Of a stretch of DNA of 64,000 nucleotides, positions 55,901 through 57,639 are shown piece by piece. The position numbers and the translations under genes were made by a program. Position 1 is the stretch's first letter; each line of letters starts with the position of its first letter. The notes under the pieces are model-generated. The model was given only the letters and a program-made list of their open reading frames with translations. It did not search any database and had not been told where the DNA came from. Where the stretch lies: the NCBI GenBank assembly GCA_963971285.1, contig OZ020264.1, positions 10,740,431 through 10,804,430 of the forward strand, written 5' to 3'. The DNA is from Astropecten irregularis (lineage: Eukaryota; Echinodermata; Asteroidea; Paxillosida; Astropectinidae).

Positions 55901-57639
55901 AAAGACTATGGTTGAGTTAATGAGATACGTTTATATACATGTATATGACCAAGGCAAAATGACCGGTGTTCTCTGCCGGCGAAATTGTCGGGTTTCGATA
56001 ATTGCATGACTTTATGGCATCTGACCCGGTGGCTACGAATTTAGAAAAAAATAATAATGTTTTTATTCCATGAAATATAATGTTTATGTACATTGTTCTG
56101 ATTCAGGTATTACAGATGGTAAAACAACTCACGGCGGATGGCAAAAAGGACGCAAAAGAGAATCTCGTTGCTATAGCAATGTATTTGGTTAAAAATAACG
56201 CCAACATCTATATCAAGAACAAGAACGGTAAGAACGTCCTCGACGTCACTCTCAACCCAGGTGTTGAATCACACCTGAAACAACTCTACGAACGCAAAAG
56301 GTATGTTTTTTTTTTATTAATGTTGCAGCAGACAAAAGAAATGTTTCTTCCAATTGTCATTGAAAACTTCGATATACCCCAAGTCTCAAAACCCTTGTTC
56401 CAACAGTGAAATATCCATTGGTGATGAAGAAAACGATCGGGGCAAATGAAACGAGTTTTGTGTGGTCAGCGTATTGAAATAACAAATTAAGGGCCTGTTT
56501 GTTTAATGCACAAGATCACGAAACCTGCGGATCCGGATCCGGATCCCATTTTAGCGTACCTTTCATAGGACGTGGACACCCAAATCTGGGATCCCGTGCG
56601 TTAAACAAACAGGCCCTATAAAAGCCACACTTTTATTCGCGCAACCAATTCTTGAATGCGAGTCCGAGTCATATTGTCCAGTCAAAGTTCAAGTCACTAG
56701 ACGGAGTCATCAAAATCCTCAAAAAAAAAGACGATCATCTTGGAATTTTAGGAATAACTTTGTCTTTATGACAGAGTTGTAACGAGTCACTGTTTTTTGT
56801 GACTCGAGTCGAGTCGAGTCATTTTAAAGAAGTGACTCGAGTCGAGTCGAGTCATTTGGTCATGAATGTCGAGTCGAGTCGAGTCGAGTCACAGTGTGTA
56901 GTCGAGTCGAGTCAAGTCGAGTCAATTATTTAGATCGAGTCAATTCGAGTCACAAATATTTAGAAATAAACAAACACCAAGAGACTGGAATTTGTTTGCT
57001 TTGTTTTTTAATTTACCATTCTGAGTGTGCACAATCAAATTCTCCAGGTCGTCAGAAAAGTTTGCGTAAAACGGTACATAAACGTACTTTATAAATGTCT
57101 TAAAATTTACACATGAAGTACATGTTGATACTTCTATACCCCATGTATACAAACTCGCGATGCGCATAAGTTCAAATAAAATATTTCGCAAAGTTTTTTT
57201 TTTGGGGGGCGGGAAGGGGGACTCGAGTCATTATTAGCCTTACTCGAGTCGAGTCGAGTCATTCTGATTAGAGACTCGAGTCGAGTCGAGTCATTTGCTC
57301 GCAATGACTCGAGTCGAGTCGAGTCATTTAGCCTTCGGGACTCGAGTCGAGTCGAGTCGCCAAAAAATGTGACTCGAGTCGGACTCGAGTCGAGTCATTG
57401 ACTCGAGTCATTACAACTCTGCTTTATGATTTCGTATCAATAAAGACTTCAGACCAAGTGAGCTTTTGATAATTCTTTACTGGCAATGATACCATTCTCC
57501 AATTGAATTTGTGAAAATCGAGGTACTTTGTTTGTAATGTAACAAATTCAAATTCATTATAGGGAAATATTCACTGAATCTAATTTTGCTCATCTGTTGC
57601 AGAGACGCAGGGGGAGCAGTACGCTGTAAAGTTCAGTGA
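22919..57639 (+). CDS. RING-less Mind bomb-like protein, paralogue 2, with a virus-like element in intron 5
   Basis: Fifteen exons: 22919-23030, 29203-29307, 29650-29821, 31311-31417, 32139-32330, 49703-49824, 50657-50807, 51620-51762, 52752-52903, 53123-53285, 53415-53569, 54088-54214, 55131-55337, 56107-56300, 57603-57639. They sum to 713 codons with the stop, have the same phases as gene 1 and contain no stops. Domains match gene 1: MIB/HERC2, ZZ ([19 protein letters not shown]), MIB/HERC2, MIB repeat, ankyrin block, then a short tail ending RCKVQ. No RING exon is seen. Intron 1 is about 6 kb. Intron 5 is about 17.4 kb because it contains the Polinton-like element, yet both its splice sites are intact. 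Protein similarity to gene 1 is high in the ZZ and ankyrin exons and lower around the start of the ankyrin block. Exon 7 can also read through to TAG at 50837-50839. Whether the long introns still splice well cannot be judged from sequence. Confidence 0.85.
24718..24959 (-). pseudogene. Fragment with CILC zinc-binding-like motif, function unknown
   Basis: A minus-strand frame without an ATG is open for about 80 codons, from a possible acceptor (GCCCAG) to TGA. It has a Ser/Thr-rich start and then [14 protein letters not shown] followed by an acidic-basic stretch. The look recalls a Cys-rich module seen in uncharacterised invertebrate mobile-element proteins; that is a weak resemblance from memory. 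It sits in intron 1 of gene 2, on the opposite strand. Confidence 0.25.
25778..25947. mobile_element. MITE with CAGGGGTCGATTTCA ends
   Basis: CAGGGGTCGATTTCA at the left and TGAAATTGACCCCTG at the right are near-perfect inverted ends. The CAG start suggests a hAT-type non-autonomous element. Confidence 0.65.
26083..26250. mobile_element. Palindromic MITE
   Basis: TTAGTGTAGTTTATGCCACC and GGTGGCGTAAACTACACTAA are inverted ends. The arms extend through CATATTATTTTCAGTATTTA and its inverse, giving arms of about 55 bp. Confidence 0.75.
27688..27752. repeat. Poly-G tract followed by poly-C tract
   Basis: About 26 G are followed by CTTAATGTCAA and then two C-runs. The runs could pair as a hairpin, or each strand could form a quadruplex. 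Assembly or sequencing error is a real possibility here. Confidence 0.7.
28282..28672. repeat. Three tandem copies of a repeat of about 128 bp
   Basis: Units start GATTCTT(T)CACCAAAAGTC at about 28282, 28412 and 28540. Each contains TTGACCTCTGTGACCTCTAC and GGAAGTAGCT. A fourth GATTCTTTC at about 28668 marks the end. Confidence 0.8.
29880..30093. mobile_element. MITE with GGGGCCAATTTCATAAAACT ends
   Basis: GGGCCAATTTCATAAAACT and AGTTTTATGAAATTGGCCC are inverted. It is in intron 3 of gene 2. Confidence 0.75.
30595..31190. mobile_element. MITE, family TTAAAGGTAGTATCATAC, full copy with nested MITE
   Basis: TTAAAGGTAGTATCATACTTTGG starts it, and ACCAAAGTATGATACTACCTTTAA ends it (each arm continues past the first 20 bases). 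It is interrupted at 30905-31089 by a second MITE. A duplicated GGTATGTTTCTA stands on both sides of that insertion. Confidence 0.75.
30905..31089. mobile_element. Nested MITE with central hairpin (family GCGGTAACACCATGTA)
   Basis: GGAGAAAATAGAGTAAGACT through GATTTA is matched inverted at the right end. The interior GTCGAAACGTCGAGAA-like hairpin words are shared with 5229-5454 and 19386-19617. Confidence 0.75.
31554..31745. mobile_element. Truncated copy of the CAGGCGCGGTTCTA hAT-like element
   Basis: It begins CAGGCGCGGTTCTAGA and follows the 10612-10915 element through the G-run, CTTCTAACACTCGCTTCTG and ACACAACGCGTTTTTT. The inverted right end is missing. Confidence 0.65.
32709..32752. 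repeat. Left terminal inverted repeat with promoter-like TATA
   Basis: AAAAAATGAGAAAATTAAAT then AATTTTATTTTATATTATTATAA matches the inverse of 49373-49414 with about two mismatches. It ends four bases before the ATG of the first gene, so the repeat probably supplies its promoter. Confidence 0.65.
32757..33527 (+). CDS. Possible ssDNA-binding protein of nucleocytoplasmic-virus type
   Basis: 256 aa, Lys-rich, no membrane segment. It has a predicted beta-rich middle ([20 protein letters not shown]) and a C-terminal stretch [20 protein letters not shown] before an acidic tail. The hydrophobic pattern of the C-terminal third recalls the OB-fold ssDNA-binding proteins of large DNA viruses (CP312R-like). 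This is pattern resemblance only. It is the leftmost gene, facing inward from the terminal repeat, and is followed by a strong hairpin terminator. A replication role beside the polymerase would fit its mirror position at the other end. Confidence 0.5.
   Translation: MEQNKTIKHTYFVTEKHDLYKNADKSEYNHYGLFNEKNLIINPAIKTSQEVVECAKSKITYKHDDKECNLIFMLPTNFCFGINTINTFGEEKNPDNTTGYQIVYNLQNDCDEIVKYFDKMRCTVTKYIESDKDKNIPKITKTMNINMGKQSVKPIYDDKNKKMYIKLKSYGKGNQLKQYTKLFDSKKKKIDNIDEYMNKSCKVTPVLICNDIFFGSHGNSGFGASIRFKLEQAVIRQYETIQIPTNIMFDIEDIDD
33603..33638 (+). terminator. Hairpin plus T-run after the leftmost gene
   Basis: AAGCCACATCC, loop AAATTA, GGATGTGGCTT: 11 perfect pairs followed by ten T. It lies 75 bases after the stop. 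Hairpins mark transcript ends in mimiviruses and some virophages, so it is probably a 3'-end signal. Confidence 0.75.
33640..34020. other. Noncoding stretch with an imperfect 50-bp direct repeat
   Basis: GGGTTTTTGTTATTCAAATT...CATGACTGAACGTAGTGTAAA at about 33769 is repeated imperfectly at about 33866 as GGGTTTGTTATTGAAATATA...CATGACTGAACCTGTGTAAA. No gene is seen. It could hold regulatory or origin sequence. Confidence 0.45.
34028..34100 (+). ncRNA. tRNA-like sequence (relic or tRNA-derived element)
   Basis: An A box-like ATAGCCCAGCGG and a B box-like CCGGGTTCGACGC are at tRNA spacing. Between them CTTCAAG could be an anticodon loop (TCA) with a three-pair stem. The T arm has four of five pairs. 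The acceptor and D stems are poor, so a working tRNA is unlikely. Confidence 0.4.
34138..34333. repeat. Two tandem copies of a repeat of about 98 bp
   Basis: Units start TAGAAAAAGAAA at 34138 and 34236, and both contain ATGTTTCTCGTTGAATATTT and ACAATATCCTGACATAAAA. Inverse copies of GGGGTACCGGGTTC flank the pair (34071-34084 and about 34347-34360). Open frames on the minus strand here are artefacts of the repeat. Confidence 0.75.
34369..34392. repeat. Hairpin GGGTCAACA / TGTTGACCC
   Basis: Nine pairs around a four-base loop, just right of the inverse GGTACC block. No long T-run follows, so its role is unclear. Confidence 0.6.
34564..34980 (+). CDS. Small TFIIB-like transcription factor
   Basis: 138 aa. 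The N-terminus is a zinc ribbon-like CTH (Cys2, His4) followed by CDKCG (Cys17, Cys20). Residues 50-130 are helical, with [19 protein letters not shown] and a following helix-rich segment like one cyclin repeat of TFIIB. Cellular TFIIB is about 300 aa with two cyclin repeats, so this is a minimal form. It probably helps RNA polymerase choose the element's own TATA-type promoters (inference). The gene is convergent with the next one; a GTCGTTT/AAACGAC hairpin lies between the stops. A poly-A run of about 24 bases lies upstream. The zinc ribbon with one Cys replaced by His is the main uncertainty. Confidence 0.6.
   Translation: MCTHNIMIDEDKDEYYCDKCGLIIGYSLMDYSTENINGKYNQRFFYKKTKASIVKKVFDKLNIQYQMCDLKLVEFKLKQILKGKISRGHPLRSLMAVCYLKNILNVTQETVQKLFHVELKYFNQALKRYNETFKEEEP
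35027..35042. terminator. Small hairpin between convergent genes
   Basis: GTCGTTTTTAAACGAC has six to seven pairs. It lies between the stop of the TFIIB-like gene and that of the 223-aa gene. It is weaker than the hairpins at 33603 and 38272. Confidence 0.4.
35059..35730 (-). CDS. Polinton-associated protein with central hydrophobic segment, function unknown
   Basis: 223 aa. Residues 20-60 are charged and helical. Residues 70-115 form a Gly/Ala-rich hydrophobic region ([20 protein letters not shown]) that could cross or insert in a membrane. The rest is Lys/Glu-rich helix and coiled coil with [21 protein letters not shown] recall similar uncharacterised proteins in metazoan virus-like elements, but no function. 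The promoter motif CTTATATATTAAAAAT is directly before the ATG and overlaps the end of the upstream gene. It probably belongs to the structural gene block. Confidence 0.65.
   Translation of the reverse strand: MANVNVNEIKPLYPDLNLNSGDDIKDETKIYRLQKIEEIKSQICKERNSREVSFKKLKRWISAIQYVEHGVEVLGVTAAAIGIPALMGVISAPIGLVLEGTSIGAFGFYAVLKYASKKLTVKSKKHDQIKILADAKLNTIDEYVSKAIEDGDISHEEFILITSELKKFNDLKEKIRLKTSTKLEEAKHLNKVEFERQVEEKAKAMASDLLAKEKKELMKKLGN
35752..36942 (-). CDS. Probable minor capsid (penton-like) or spike protein
   Basis: 396 aa. There is a beta-type N-terminus, a Pro/Gln-rich linker and a charged coiled coil at about residues 120-190. The C-terminal half is beta-rich with [16 protein letters not shown], then [12 protein letters not shown] and a final strand pattern ending [10 protein letters not shown]-terminal beta sandwich after a helical stalk would suit a vertex or attachment protein; this assignment rests on layout and on memory of similar C-termini in Polinton-like elements. 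The start is next to a TATA-rich divergent promoter shared with the 419-aa gene. Confidence 0.5.
   Translation of the reverse strand: MSGIQHTFYLTKNEQTFKLQEVIDNLDGSKQIRVKNLVFTVGYFNITKSSEITWEKEIDGQPAYTNGRPRDNRQTDESSQPQTKPLELTPEIMNQFRLSMTTEEIQQSREEIITRIIKQMFDGYDTGILNEVEIKIQEEIQVLRQRKQTLESSRDRLDDELQNEVNYVIHLLNKRIEYIIEGQVLAADLLRYGYNNDNQEKTENMRLPQIKNSLVVLGHKEPIVNALHPVSEVTALPEGKSGSIIILPGFYGIDWFESLINAIPGVSFKVYRESKTVTLRVTDINLNLRLNREVSNLLNLPKGRLIPNVIYKGDYDINPFNITFIHCEQLNTSDNFYNGFPSNMLSFYHTSQTNQTHVGKTLKNGKINKLAFSIKNEEGKIINNKGAGILIECEII
36943..36981. promoter_or_regulatory. Divergent promoter, 39 bp
   Basis: It separates two start codons. On the plus strand AAAGACTTATATTATAAATG leads to the 419-aa gene. 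On the minus strand TTTTTATAATAAAAG leads to the 396-aa gene. Confidence 0.6.
36982..38241 (+). CDS. Probable virion membrane protein of Polinton-like elements
   Basis: 419 aa. The large N-terminal domain (1-320) is rich in aromatic and polar residues and has the conserved-looking stretch [21 protein letters not shown] Pro/Thr/Glu linker spans about residues 345-390. One C-terminal membrane helix ([20 protein letters not shown]) anchors it. I recall a widespread uncharacterised family in invertebrate and fish genomes with this layout, always near such elements. It is plausibly a virion surface or membrane component. It is the only plus-strand gene in a minus-strand block and ends at a strong bidirectional hairpin. 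Confidence 0.6.
   Translation: MGNSLGALAIIVNKNHTFFVQFKDMSTAYKLPRVKTDEAISRWQTNPLSFYQNQFNFAIYCATTACGVGLDLLHNKNQYISSLFHFHVYYTIRKIFYNLVAPIPGDDVFNALNNRYDTRAFTDTCRVFSIDRSKSFKQTRDTTSNGLGTAFYYNSGEVPVPGKNYDPHDLGVNYGTYAGSTFMGFGLMDPPKGSGHASTYTVTYLEQSNNVLGAWTDFISKTSSFTDVGITKINESIRAYVYALLGAQAQTKTSALTPGTGLDAQHQFVTIVESLINSEPDLEQSINQFQDSLQYAKTPLNFVVRPGLYLIPSDMDLRVGIHDGYNNNLQIAPLTAKPGFQPTLNAPIQVDDFDPQPTLEPKPTQEPTEEPTPRLSPIPKTSESNPKASLDIHQDEKLSLTIGTVAIIAIGVLVYKILT
38272..38299. terminator. Strong bidirectional hairpin between convergent genes
   Basis: ACCCCCAAGCTC, loop AAAA, GAGCTTGGGGGT: 12 perfect pairs. A T-rich run follows on the plus strand, and eight T follow on the minus strand. It lies 31 bases after one stop and 36 bases from the other, so it can serve both genes. 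Confidence 0.8.
38335..39687 (-). CDS. Coiled-coil membrane protein of Polinton-like elements
   Basis: 450 aa. The N-terminus is acidic (to about residue 60), followed by a globular region. A long Glu/Lys-rich coiled coil spans about residues 215-310. A hydrophobic helix follows ([20 protein letters not shown]), then a Pro-rich, Gly-rich linker ([13 protein letters not shown]). The C-terminus has two or three hydrophobic or amphipathic helices ending in [18 protein letters not shown]. The layout suggests a membrane-active or internal virion protein. I recall the family as common but uncharacterised in animal genomes. The gene has its own TATA motif (TGTATATAATAAAT) and shares the hairpin terminator with the 419-aa gene. 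Confidence 0.6.
   Translation of the reverse strand: MDDVDYQETDPLLNETEDRDDQQFNNSVYDNTELDSEENQARLNNLRGGDTQEQQEELKDLRNGEDVYLSFQIQNQYIDNFYASIRSEGYKTSDLIQRENFRFETDGIYYKKDDIKIKLTLENDHKKIASVNTIYSRTKGKGIKYRSLFMREDLGIVGFKTSKRSKEASTALQQASTSLANIQSENIPLQDLSQAADQTINVIGELEQETNIDEQSEFNIRELRGLDKTLQSLKANLLLEQTKLTELNETKERVKKELNEAKKAEDEEQIRSLTEELENINIEIRERSNNIIRESDKIKSQINRVKETINIMLDSDVTLREKIKFLFKEQGVTIASILAAISMAISTLVSSVVAAVRGVGIPTPEPPAPKPEPPSGGGIKEWVHKHLENLANALKKLGLAALGALPGVIGSVISWLLNVLSKSVGWLAEHVWALFIGAGALIIAYIKNNW
39714..39968 (-). CDS. Small hydrophobic virion-type protein, 84 aa
   Basis: 84 aa. The first third is hydrophobic and Gly/Ser-containing ([20 protein letters not shown]). A second stretch near [16 protein letters not shown] may be a second membrane segment. 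Function is not recognised. The promoter motif AAAAACTTATATAGTAAGAATG runs right up to the ATG. It belongs to a run of four small genes on the minus strand. Confidence 0.6.
   Translation of the reverse strand: MANTNIDINGIANTVYHGAVLSLLTMGYSMVSKKLLKIKSPDLDRLSVEDAAKLTALVGGSLATQQWLVTQGILPGSIINKPTV
39998..40108 (-). CDS. Very small single-pass membrane protein, 36 aa
   Basis: 36 aa. A short acidic start ([10 protein letters not shown]) is followed by one membrane helix ([18 protein letters not shown]) and the basic end KKGN. It is too short for usual gene calls. The evidence that it is real is its promoter motif (TTTATATATTAAAAATG), identical in style and spacing to neighbours, and its exact fit between two genes. 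It may be a minor virion membrane component. Confidence 0.55.
   Translation of the reverse strand: MDETTVNDIAAAVYICVLIAAVTIGFPFYQSLKKGN
40134..40541 (-). CDS. Single-pass membrane protein with basic stalk, 135 aa
   Basis: 135 aa. A Pro/Thr/Ala-rich N-terminus is followed by a Lys/Arg-rich helical segment ([20 protein letters not shown]). One membrane helix follows ([19 protein letters not shown]), then a polar tail. The basic region could contact DNA or the packaged core; I recall it as shared by related elements. The promoter is CTTATATAATAAATAATTC before the ATG. The upstream gene's 3' end overlaps this start by 110 bp. Confidence 0.6.
   Translation of the reverse strand: MTTMHQEKEQALPTAPSTTAPAAPTPIPTTPVTQVTKKQTVKPKNAKRVEQGKRLAEHNKKMKEQLAKMKTEETESEIIQNTPDLRLLYVGGLILVGGIGFLLYKSSNKSPENSKPIQITKPSLPQSQPEELLMD
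40432..41049 (-). CDS. Element protein of 205 aa, function unknown
   Basis: I choose the start [11 protein letters not shown] at 41049, because GTTATATAGTAAA stands directly before it; a longer frame from 41160 would add 37 residues across that promoter. There are 205 residues. The mid region is mixed helical ([20 protein letters not shown]). A Ser/Thr/Asn-rich disordered tail overlaps the start of the next gene in another frame. No family is recognised. It lies between the ATPase and the small membrane-protein genes, within the morphogenesis block. Confidence 0.55.
   Translation of the reverse strand: MSDLTTIINSDVNTPSTPTNDSSYKDRLCGIVAAGDSKKYLGKEYTIKDIEALTPADQEKLFNRYQVKFGKEVVATVGNSILSLYARAIGLATPADILGIRISLNSEENLTNDLNNDPIISNSLAYALSEVCYKYGVYLTPLIATLITTKHLKFNKSTTNKNTYIINNSNDNYASGEGASFTNSTLNNSTSSTNTDTNNPSDPSN
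41122..41377. repeat. Two tandem 128-bp repeats, nearly identical
   Basis: GATAACAAACTTAATAATAA starts at 41122 and again at 41250, with one visible base difference (TATTGTAG/TATTATAG). A third partial GATAACAAA starts at 41378. Each unit contains an imperfect inverted pair, AATTGCTATAAATAACT / AGTTATTAGCAAATT. It is a candidate regulatory or origin region. Confidence 0.85.
41397..42002 (-). CDS. A32-like genome-packaging ATPase
   Basis: 201 aa. Walker A is GKTNSGKT (residues 11-18). Walker B is TLFIIDD (89-95), with the acidic pair at 94-95. A following SGRHYN...WLLTQKY segment is placed as in FtsK/HerA-type packaging ATPases of Polintons and virophages. Such enzymes drive DNA into the capsid. 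The short length is normal for the group. The gene directly follows the major capsid gene on the same strand. The promoter AGCTTATTAAAATAA precedes the ATG. Confidence 0.85.
   Translation of the reverse strand: MESCHCALIVGKTNSGKTKWILDLLETEYRDKFESIVVICPTLFKNKTYLSRLWISLDENVYLCDLDFEKITLNEALDLYQNILDGIKTLFIIDDCSSQQEIKYRKKTCALSKIAFSGRHYNHSCWLLTQKYNSVLKDYRENTSWVAMFYTKDKTSFDIALDENDVVCDQKRDVIKKHLCDKKYSKLVINTEPPVSYQVFD
42020..43282 (-). CDS. Probable double-jelly-roll major capsid protein
   Basis: 420 aa. The basic N-terminus ([20 protein letters not shown]) is followed by a beta-rich body without membrane segments. Features such as [33 protein letters not shown] and a DLTLEYEVV strand fit the hexon-like capsid proteins of Polintons and adintoviruses, as does the position next to the packaging ATPase. 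The length is somewhat under the 500-650 aa common in Polintons. The assignment rests on context and pattern. The promoter ACCTTATATATTAAAAA is divergent from that of the 140-aa gene. Confidence 0.7.
   Translation of the reverse strand: MNHYGKKLNPMRRLKIPKAIKGERREVSITHNPSTIAAGQKLIVKFPQLGPDDVIVPGTSKLAFKLELEGGSDGNRTVFNNLCRNLIREINVRLQGNTIVSYRDADVFHNFKDNWLHPYITRNMAYVGHEKENVTKLRLGAADANAENNSGKDKAIADAFGNRYCIPLDIELLTAHHPFYPNSLKQPLTYELTFNDHDKVVNSSDTSAQYSISDLTLEYEVVTNRDLTQELKNKRMKYYLFDHVHNLETRSINKSDTLWNVMINQPIKSLKGVLILFRDPTVKNPQRFYNPHISKTSITVEGKPNQLYSQGMFEYQHWQEVNKFFGDSDTENGQSIVKDLNLVGLEMADYYKDKYGLWLDFRSTDDNSAHGSGRRLNDGGGIQIQMTREAETAGDLTMFVFLVMDAQLTIEDGNFKNLVF
43283..43339. promoter_or_regulatory. Divergent promoter between capsid and 140-aa genes
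   Basis: Minus strand: AAAAACCTTATATATTAAAA toward the capsid gene. Plus strand: TTAGTATAAATAAAAAG toward the 140-aa gene. Confidence 0.6.
43340..43762 (+). CDS. Small Polinton-associated membrane/coiled-coil protein, 140 aa
   Basis: 140 aa. A Gly/Ala-rich hydrophobic N-terminus ([17 protein letters not shown]) is followed by a charged helix ([20 protein letters not shown]). A stretch [11 protein letters not shown] comes next, then a C-terminal membrane helix ([16 protein letters not shown]). I recall this as a recurrent uncharacterised family beside integrase in metazoan virus-like elements. The 3' end carries the TATA-like box of the integrase gene. Confidence 0.65.
   Translation: MAGIAMMVGGAVVNALAFTGSNFLFSSLSKQQIDKERKRHDLALEKLARAKEDWEQQRVKYLDYLNKRMVQQKLSERTFSNVNEALRVYSEITGENYDLELPPKPKLSDFYTPSDDQQIRELVWVLGGTAAVGFFIYRYV
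43770..44813 (+). CDS. Retroviral-type (RVE) DDE integrase
   Basis: 347 aa from [20 protein letters not shown] stands just before this ATG, and earlier in-frame ATGs lie inside the preceding gene. The N-terminal helical region ([20 protein letters not shown]) is of the Polinton type. Catalytic residues are Asp83 (HQLDILYLP), Asp146 (AQIDAGTEF) and Glu181 (VVERFNRTL), giving the expected D-D-35-E spacing. The C-terminus has an SH3-like segment (FVKEELQIV). It inserts the element into host DNA. The 3' end overlaps the polymerase 3' fragment on the other strand by 40 bp. The reading frame is intact. Confidence 0.9.
   Translation: MSELNKKQREQLSGLFYSPKGYWKGEGAVTHLHKKTGVDKQKVRSWLKKQAVWQIYLPPPSYVPRPTAMSSDWLEPNYVHQLDILYLPWDLVKQKTFKYALTVIDVASRYKEAEPITSKVAGQVKDAIIKIYKRSSLTWPKLAQIDAGTEFKGDFKKLFQSHGVEISVGVPGVHRSQGVVERFNRTLAERLFGHQYVQEMLDPQARNVEWVVRLPQVIKSLNEETTRLIRDSKDKEITPTQAIKLKRVKQLPSSPQKTNVSDLPTNVLVRYLYQPGEQEGGTVRRATDPIWSVNMYQIEKRTSQFKIMSGKKVTTGPTLYYLKDGPKRSFVKEELQIVPDDTELPES
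44774..45295 (-). pseudogene. DNA polymerase B, C-terminal fragment (palm motif C)
   Basis: It starts at an ATG before [11 protein letters not shown], the motif C catalytic loop (two metal-binding Asp), and ends with the usual thumb-like C-terminus. It is separated from the main polymerase frame by an in-frame TAA at 45314-45316 and by a frameshift further upstream. Alone it cannot polymerise, because motifs A and B lie in the other piece. Confidence 0.8.
45477..49364 (-). CDS. Protein-primed-type DNA polymerase B (viral/organellar), N-terminal and palm part; 3' end broken
   Basis: I choose MTDQTTNQQ at 49364 because a TATA motif of the terminal repeat lies just before it; an ATG 45 bases upstream lies inside the repeat. 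Residues 22-60, 67-106 and 111-152 are three HeH/SAP-like repeats ([30 protein letters not shown]). A C2H2-like finger (FCYRCLSHF) is near residue 463. Exo I (YADFE) is near 523. A Cys/His module [13 protein letters not shown], like endonuclease VII folds, is near 671. Exo II ([10 protein letters not shown]) is near 705. A Lys/Glu coiled-coil insertion spans about 718-850. Palm motif A is [12 protein letters not shown] near 1085, and motif [11 protein letters not shown] near 1255. The frame shifts at a T-run (plus strand 45502-45510), so motif C is lost from this product. Confidence 0.85.
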   Translation of the reverse strand: MTDQTTNQQTTEQTVKPIIAKGFSHWTKDNLKHFVEETKIPIEDPETDFTKSEYINAITRRQPTPRGYKRWDYLKLKNYVQDNNIRLDLSKKLDHTRREYIKAIKTFTNQFKNLIKKDNQELRELARKYNLNVVPTGQRGQVIKRDYIKTIKENLSSEEIREATNWREVRSFRGNLINLEIILQRQYSDLNTFFKHQHKNMIKEVTKIFRKKGQFKLEFRIKLEYIKVEVLDETLHDFTFRTEQHIILREDEINEKVNSILFELINVVESKDFGPSGLTLNKILAFYMNFIKYTNVSGSSYIELTPFIKHKKAVVSVQNDDDQCIRWAIRSALGLYKDEIKEKKKNNPKYRIHDERVSTYKLNDGLDFTGIDFPTPLKQISKIEKQNNLNINVFGLDCNDEKEEFPYPLHISKETNDIHINLLLFTREVEEEGEKIIKSHYGWIKNFSALFSNGTCKDGHKLYFCYRCLSHFYTPQKLKIHDEICQGLTVHPLRVILPEEDKNILKFKNFKNFQDAPFVIYADFECILEKYNVEKMKKTQKLSVHKPSGYSYVVVRFDGKLMKQKTYRGCNASEHLINSLLKEQRKIKQIFNNPIPIEEIDESLMMSNECWICEKEIYQTSVLYCNCEIPREPKTKSEKEENAVTNSKGYTDFLCLECGKKINKFRKVRDHCHITGKFRGVAHAHCNLKLKITNRTQIPVIFHNFKNYDGHLIMQGVSACVETLNNKIKKRETCIEKIKTRIEKIEAYKEKLETQEIKLRKKIRYIKEKREIFNEFRRNIRKGDNSKIKTFEEKYGITFDKKLNIKINQKANKSERCNREKIKLINQKLKIIDEKINVKIDKLKEVLSILNYYQKEKNVFDNIFCIPQNSEKYISISIGQLRFIDSLNFMNSSLEKLVAACPKDAFHLFRKHFKDYNTDDVDLLLKKGCYPYEYMDSFDRFKETQLPPIEKFYSKIKLKGITREEYTHAELVWKTFNCKTLGDYHDLYVTTDTLLLADVFQNFRTTCKKTYRLDPAKYLTAPGLSWDALLLHSKIELELLTDIEQYLFFEKGKRGGYSSVGSCRHHKANNKYLKDYDPEKESSYLLYLDANNLYGWAMSQSLPYADFKWLTDYQVANFTVDHILGLADDNDYGFMLEVDLDYPKELHDLHNDLPLAPENITVSAEWLSPYQKELLSSGEKASRDDRLIAHLGPRKKYVIHYKTLKLYLQLGLKLTRVHRVLRFKQKPWMRSYIDKNTKLRKIAKSDFEKDFFKLMNNSVFGKTMENVRNRIDGNIIIDDDSDLSIKKNIKTSIQI
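49373..49414. repeat. Right terminal inverted repeat with promoter-like TATA
   Basis: It is the inverse of the left repeat. On the minus strand TTTTATATTATAATAAAA lies just before the preferred polymerase start at 49364. Polinton repeats are usually longer, so part of the end may have been lost. Confidence 0.65.
49952..50639. mobile_element. Two adjacent palindromic MITEs with a 72-bp cruciform-forming tandem repeat
   Basis: CCATAGGCACGTTCTCACAC at the left is inverted exactly at the right end. The first element ends near 50482 and the second spans about 50541-50633; plain intron sequence lies between. Units repeat every 72 bp from 49982. Each is itself a near-perfect inverted repeat (GCGACTATTTGGGTCGCG, spacer, inverse). 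All lie in intron 6 of gene 2. Confidence 0.8.
51218..51365. repeat. Minisatellite (about 11 bp) TGAATATCRA
   Basis: More than ten units of TGAATATCGA or TGAATATCAA lie in intron 7 of gene 2. Confidence 0.85.
51890..52560. repeat. Dispersed GCCCCGCC repeat, inverted copy C, with nested MITE
   Basis: It matches 13690-14180 in reverse (for example GTAGC...CACCGGCAGAACGCCACA and GGCGGGGCATACA). It carries a G-run near 51986 and is interrupted by the palindromic element at 52151-52293. Confidence 0.6.
52151..52293. mobile_element. Palindromic MITE, family ATGGGAGACTTTTGGAGA
   Basis: ATGGGAGACTTTTGGAGAGT plus CGGTCTTGAGTCAACAGCGC is matched inverted by the right half. A GC-rich alternating purine-pyrimidine centre (GCGCGTGCGTGCGCG) could form Z-DNA. 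A second copy is at 54301-54551. Confidence 0.8.
54301..54551. mobile_element. Palindromic MITE, family ATGGGAGACTTTTGGAGA, with a nested hairpin element
   Basis: The ends are as in the copy at 52151. At 54321-54438 a second inverted-repeat element (GCAGCCGA ... TCGGCTGC, with CGTAAGTTGCG-like inner arms) interrupts the left half. Confidence 0.75.
55620..55830 (-). mobile_element. tRNA-derived SINE fragment
   Basis: The minus strand has an A box-like GTAGCCTTGACAGAG and a B box GGGTTCGAGTCCAGCC at tRNA spacing. It is in intron 13 of gene 2. Confidence 0.6.
56490..56617. mobile_element. MITE with AGGGCCTGTTTGTTTAA ends
   Basis: AGGGCCTGTTTGTTTAATGCAC and GTGCGTTAAACAAACAGGCCCT are inverted with one mismatch (the arms are 22 bases). 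The interior has GGATCC tandem words. Confidence 0.75.
56772..57421. mobile_element. hAT-like element filled with GAGTC repeats; 8-bp target duplication
   Basis: CAGAGTTGTAA at the left and TTACAACTCTG at the right are inverted ends. CTTTATGA flanks both sides (56764-56771 and 57422-57429). Both subterminal regions are arrays of GACTCGAGTCGAGTC, with unique sequence between. It lies in the last intron of gene 2. Confidence 0.85.
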
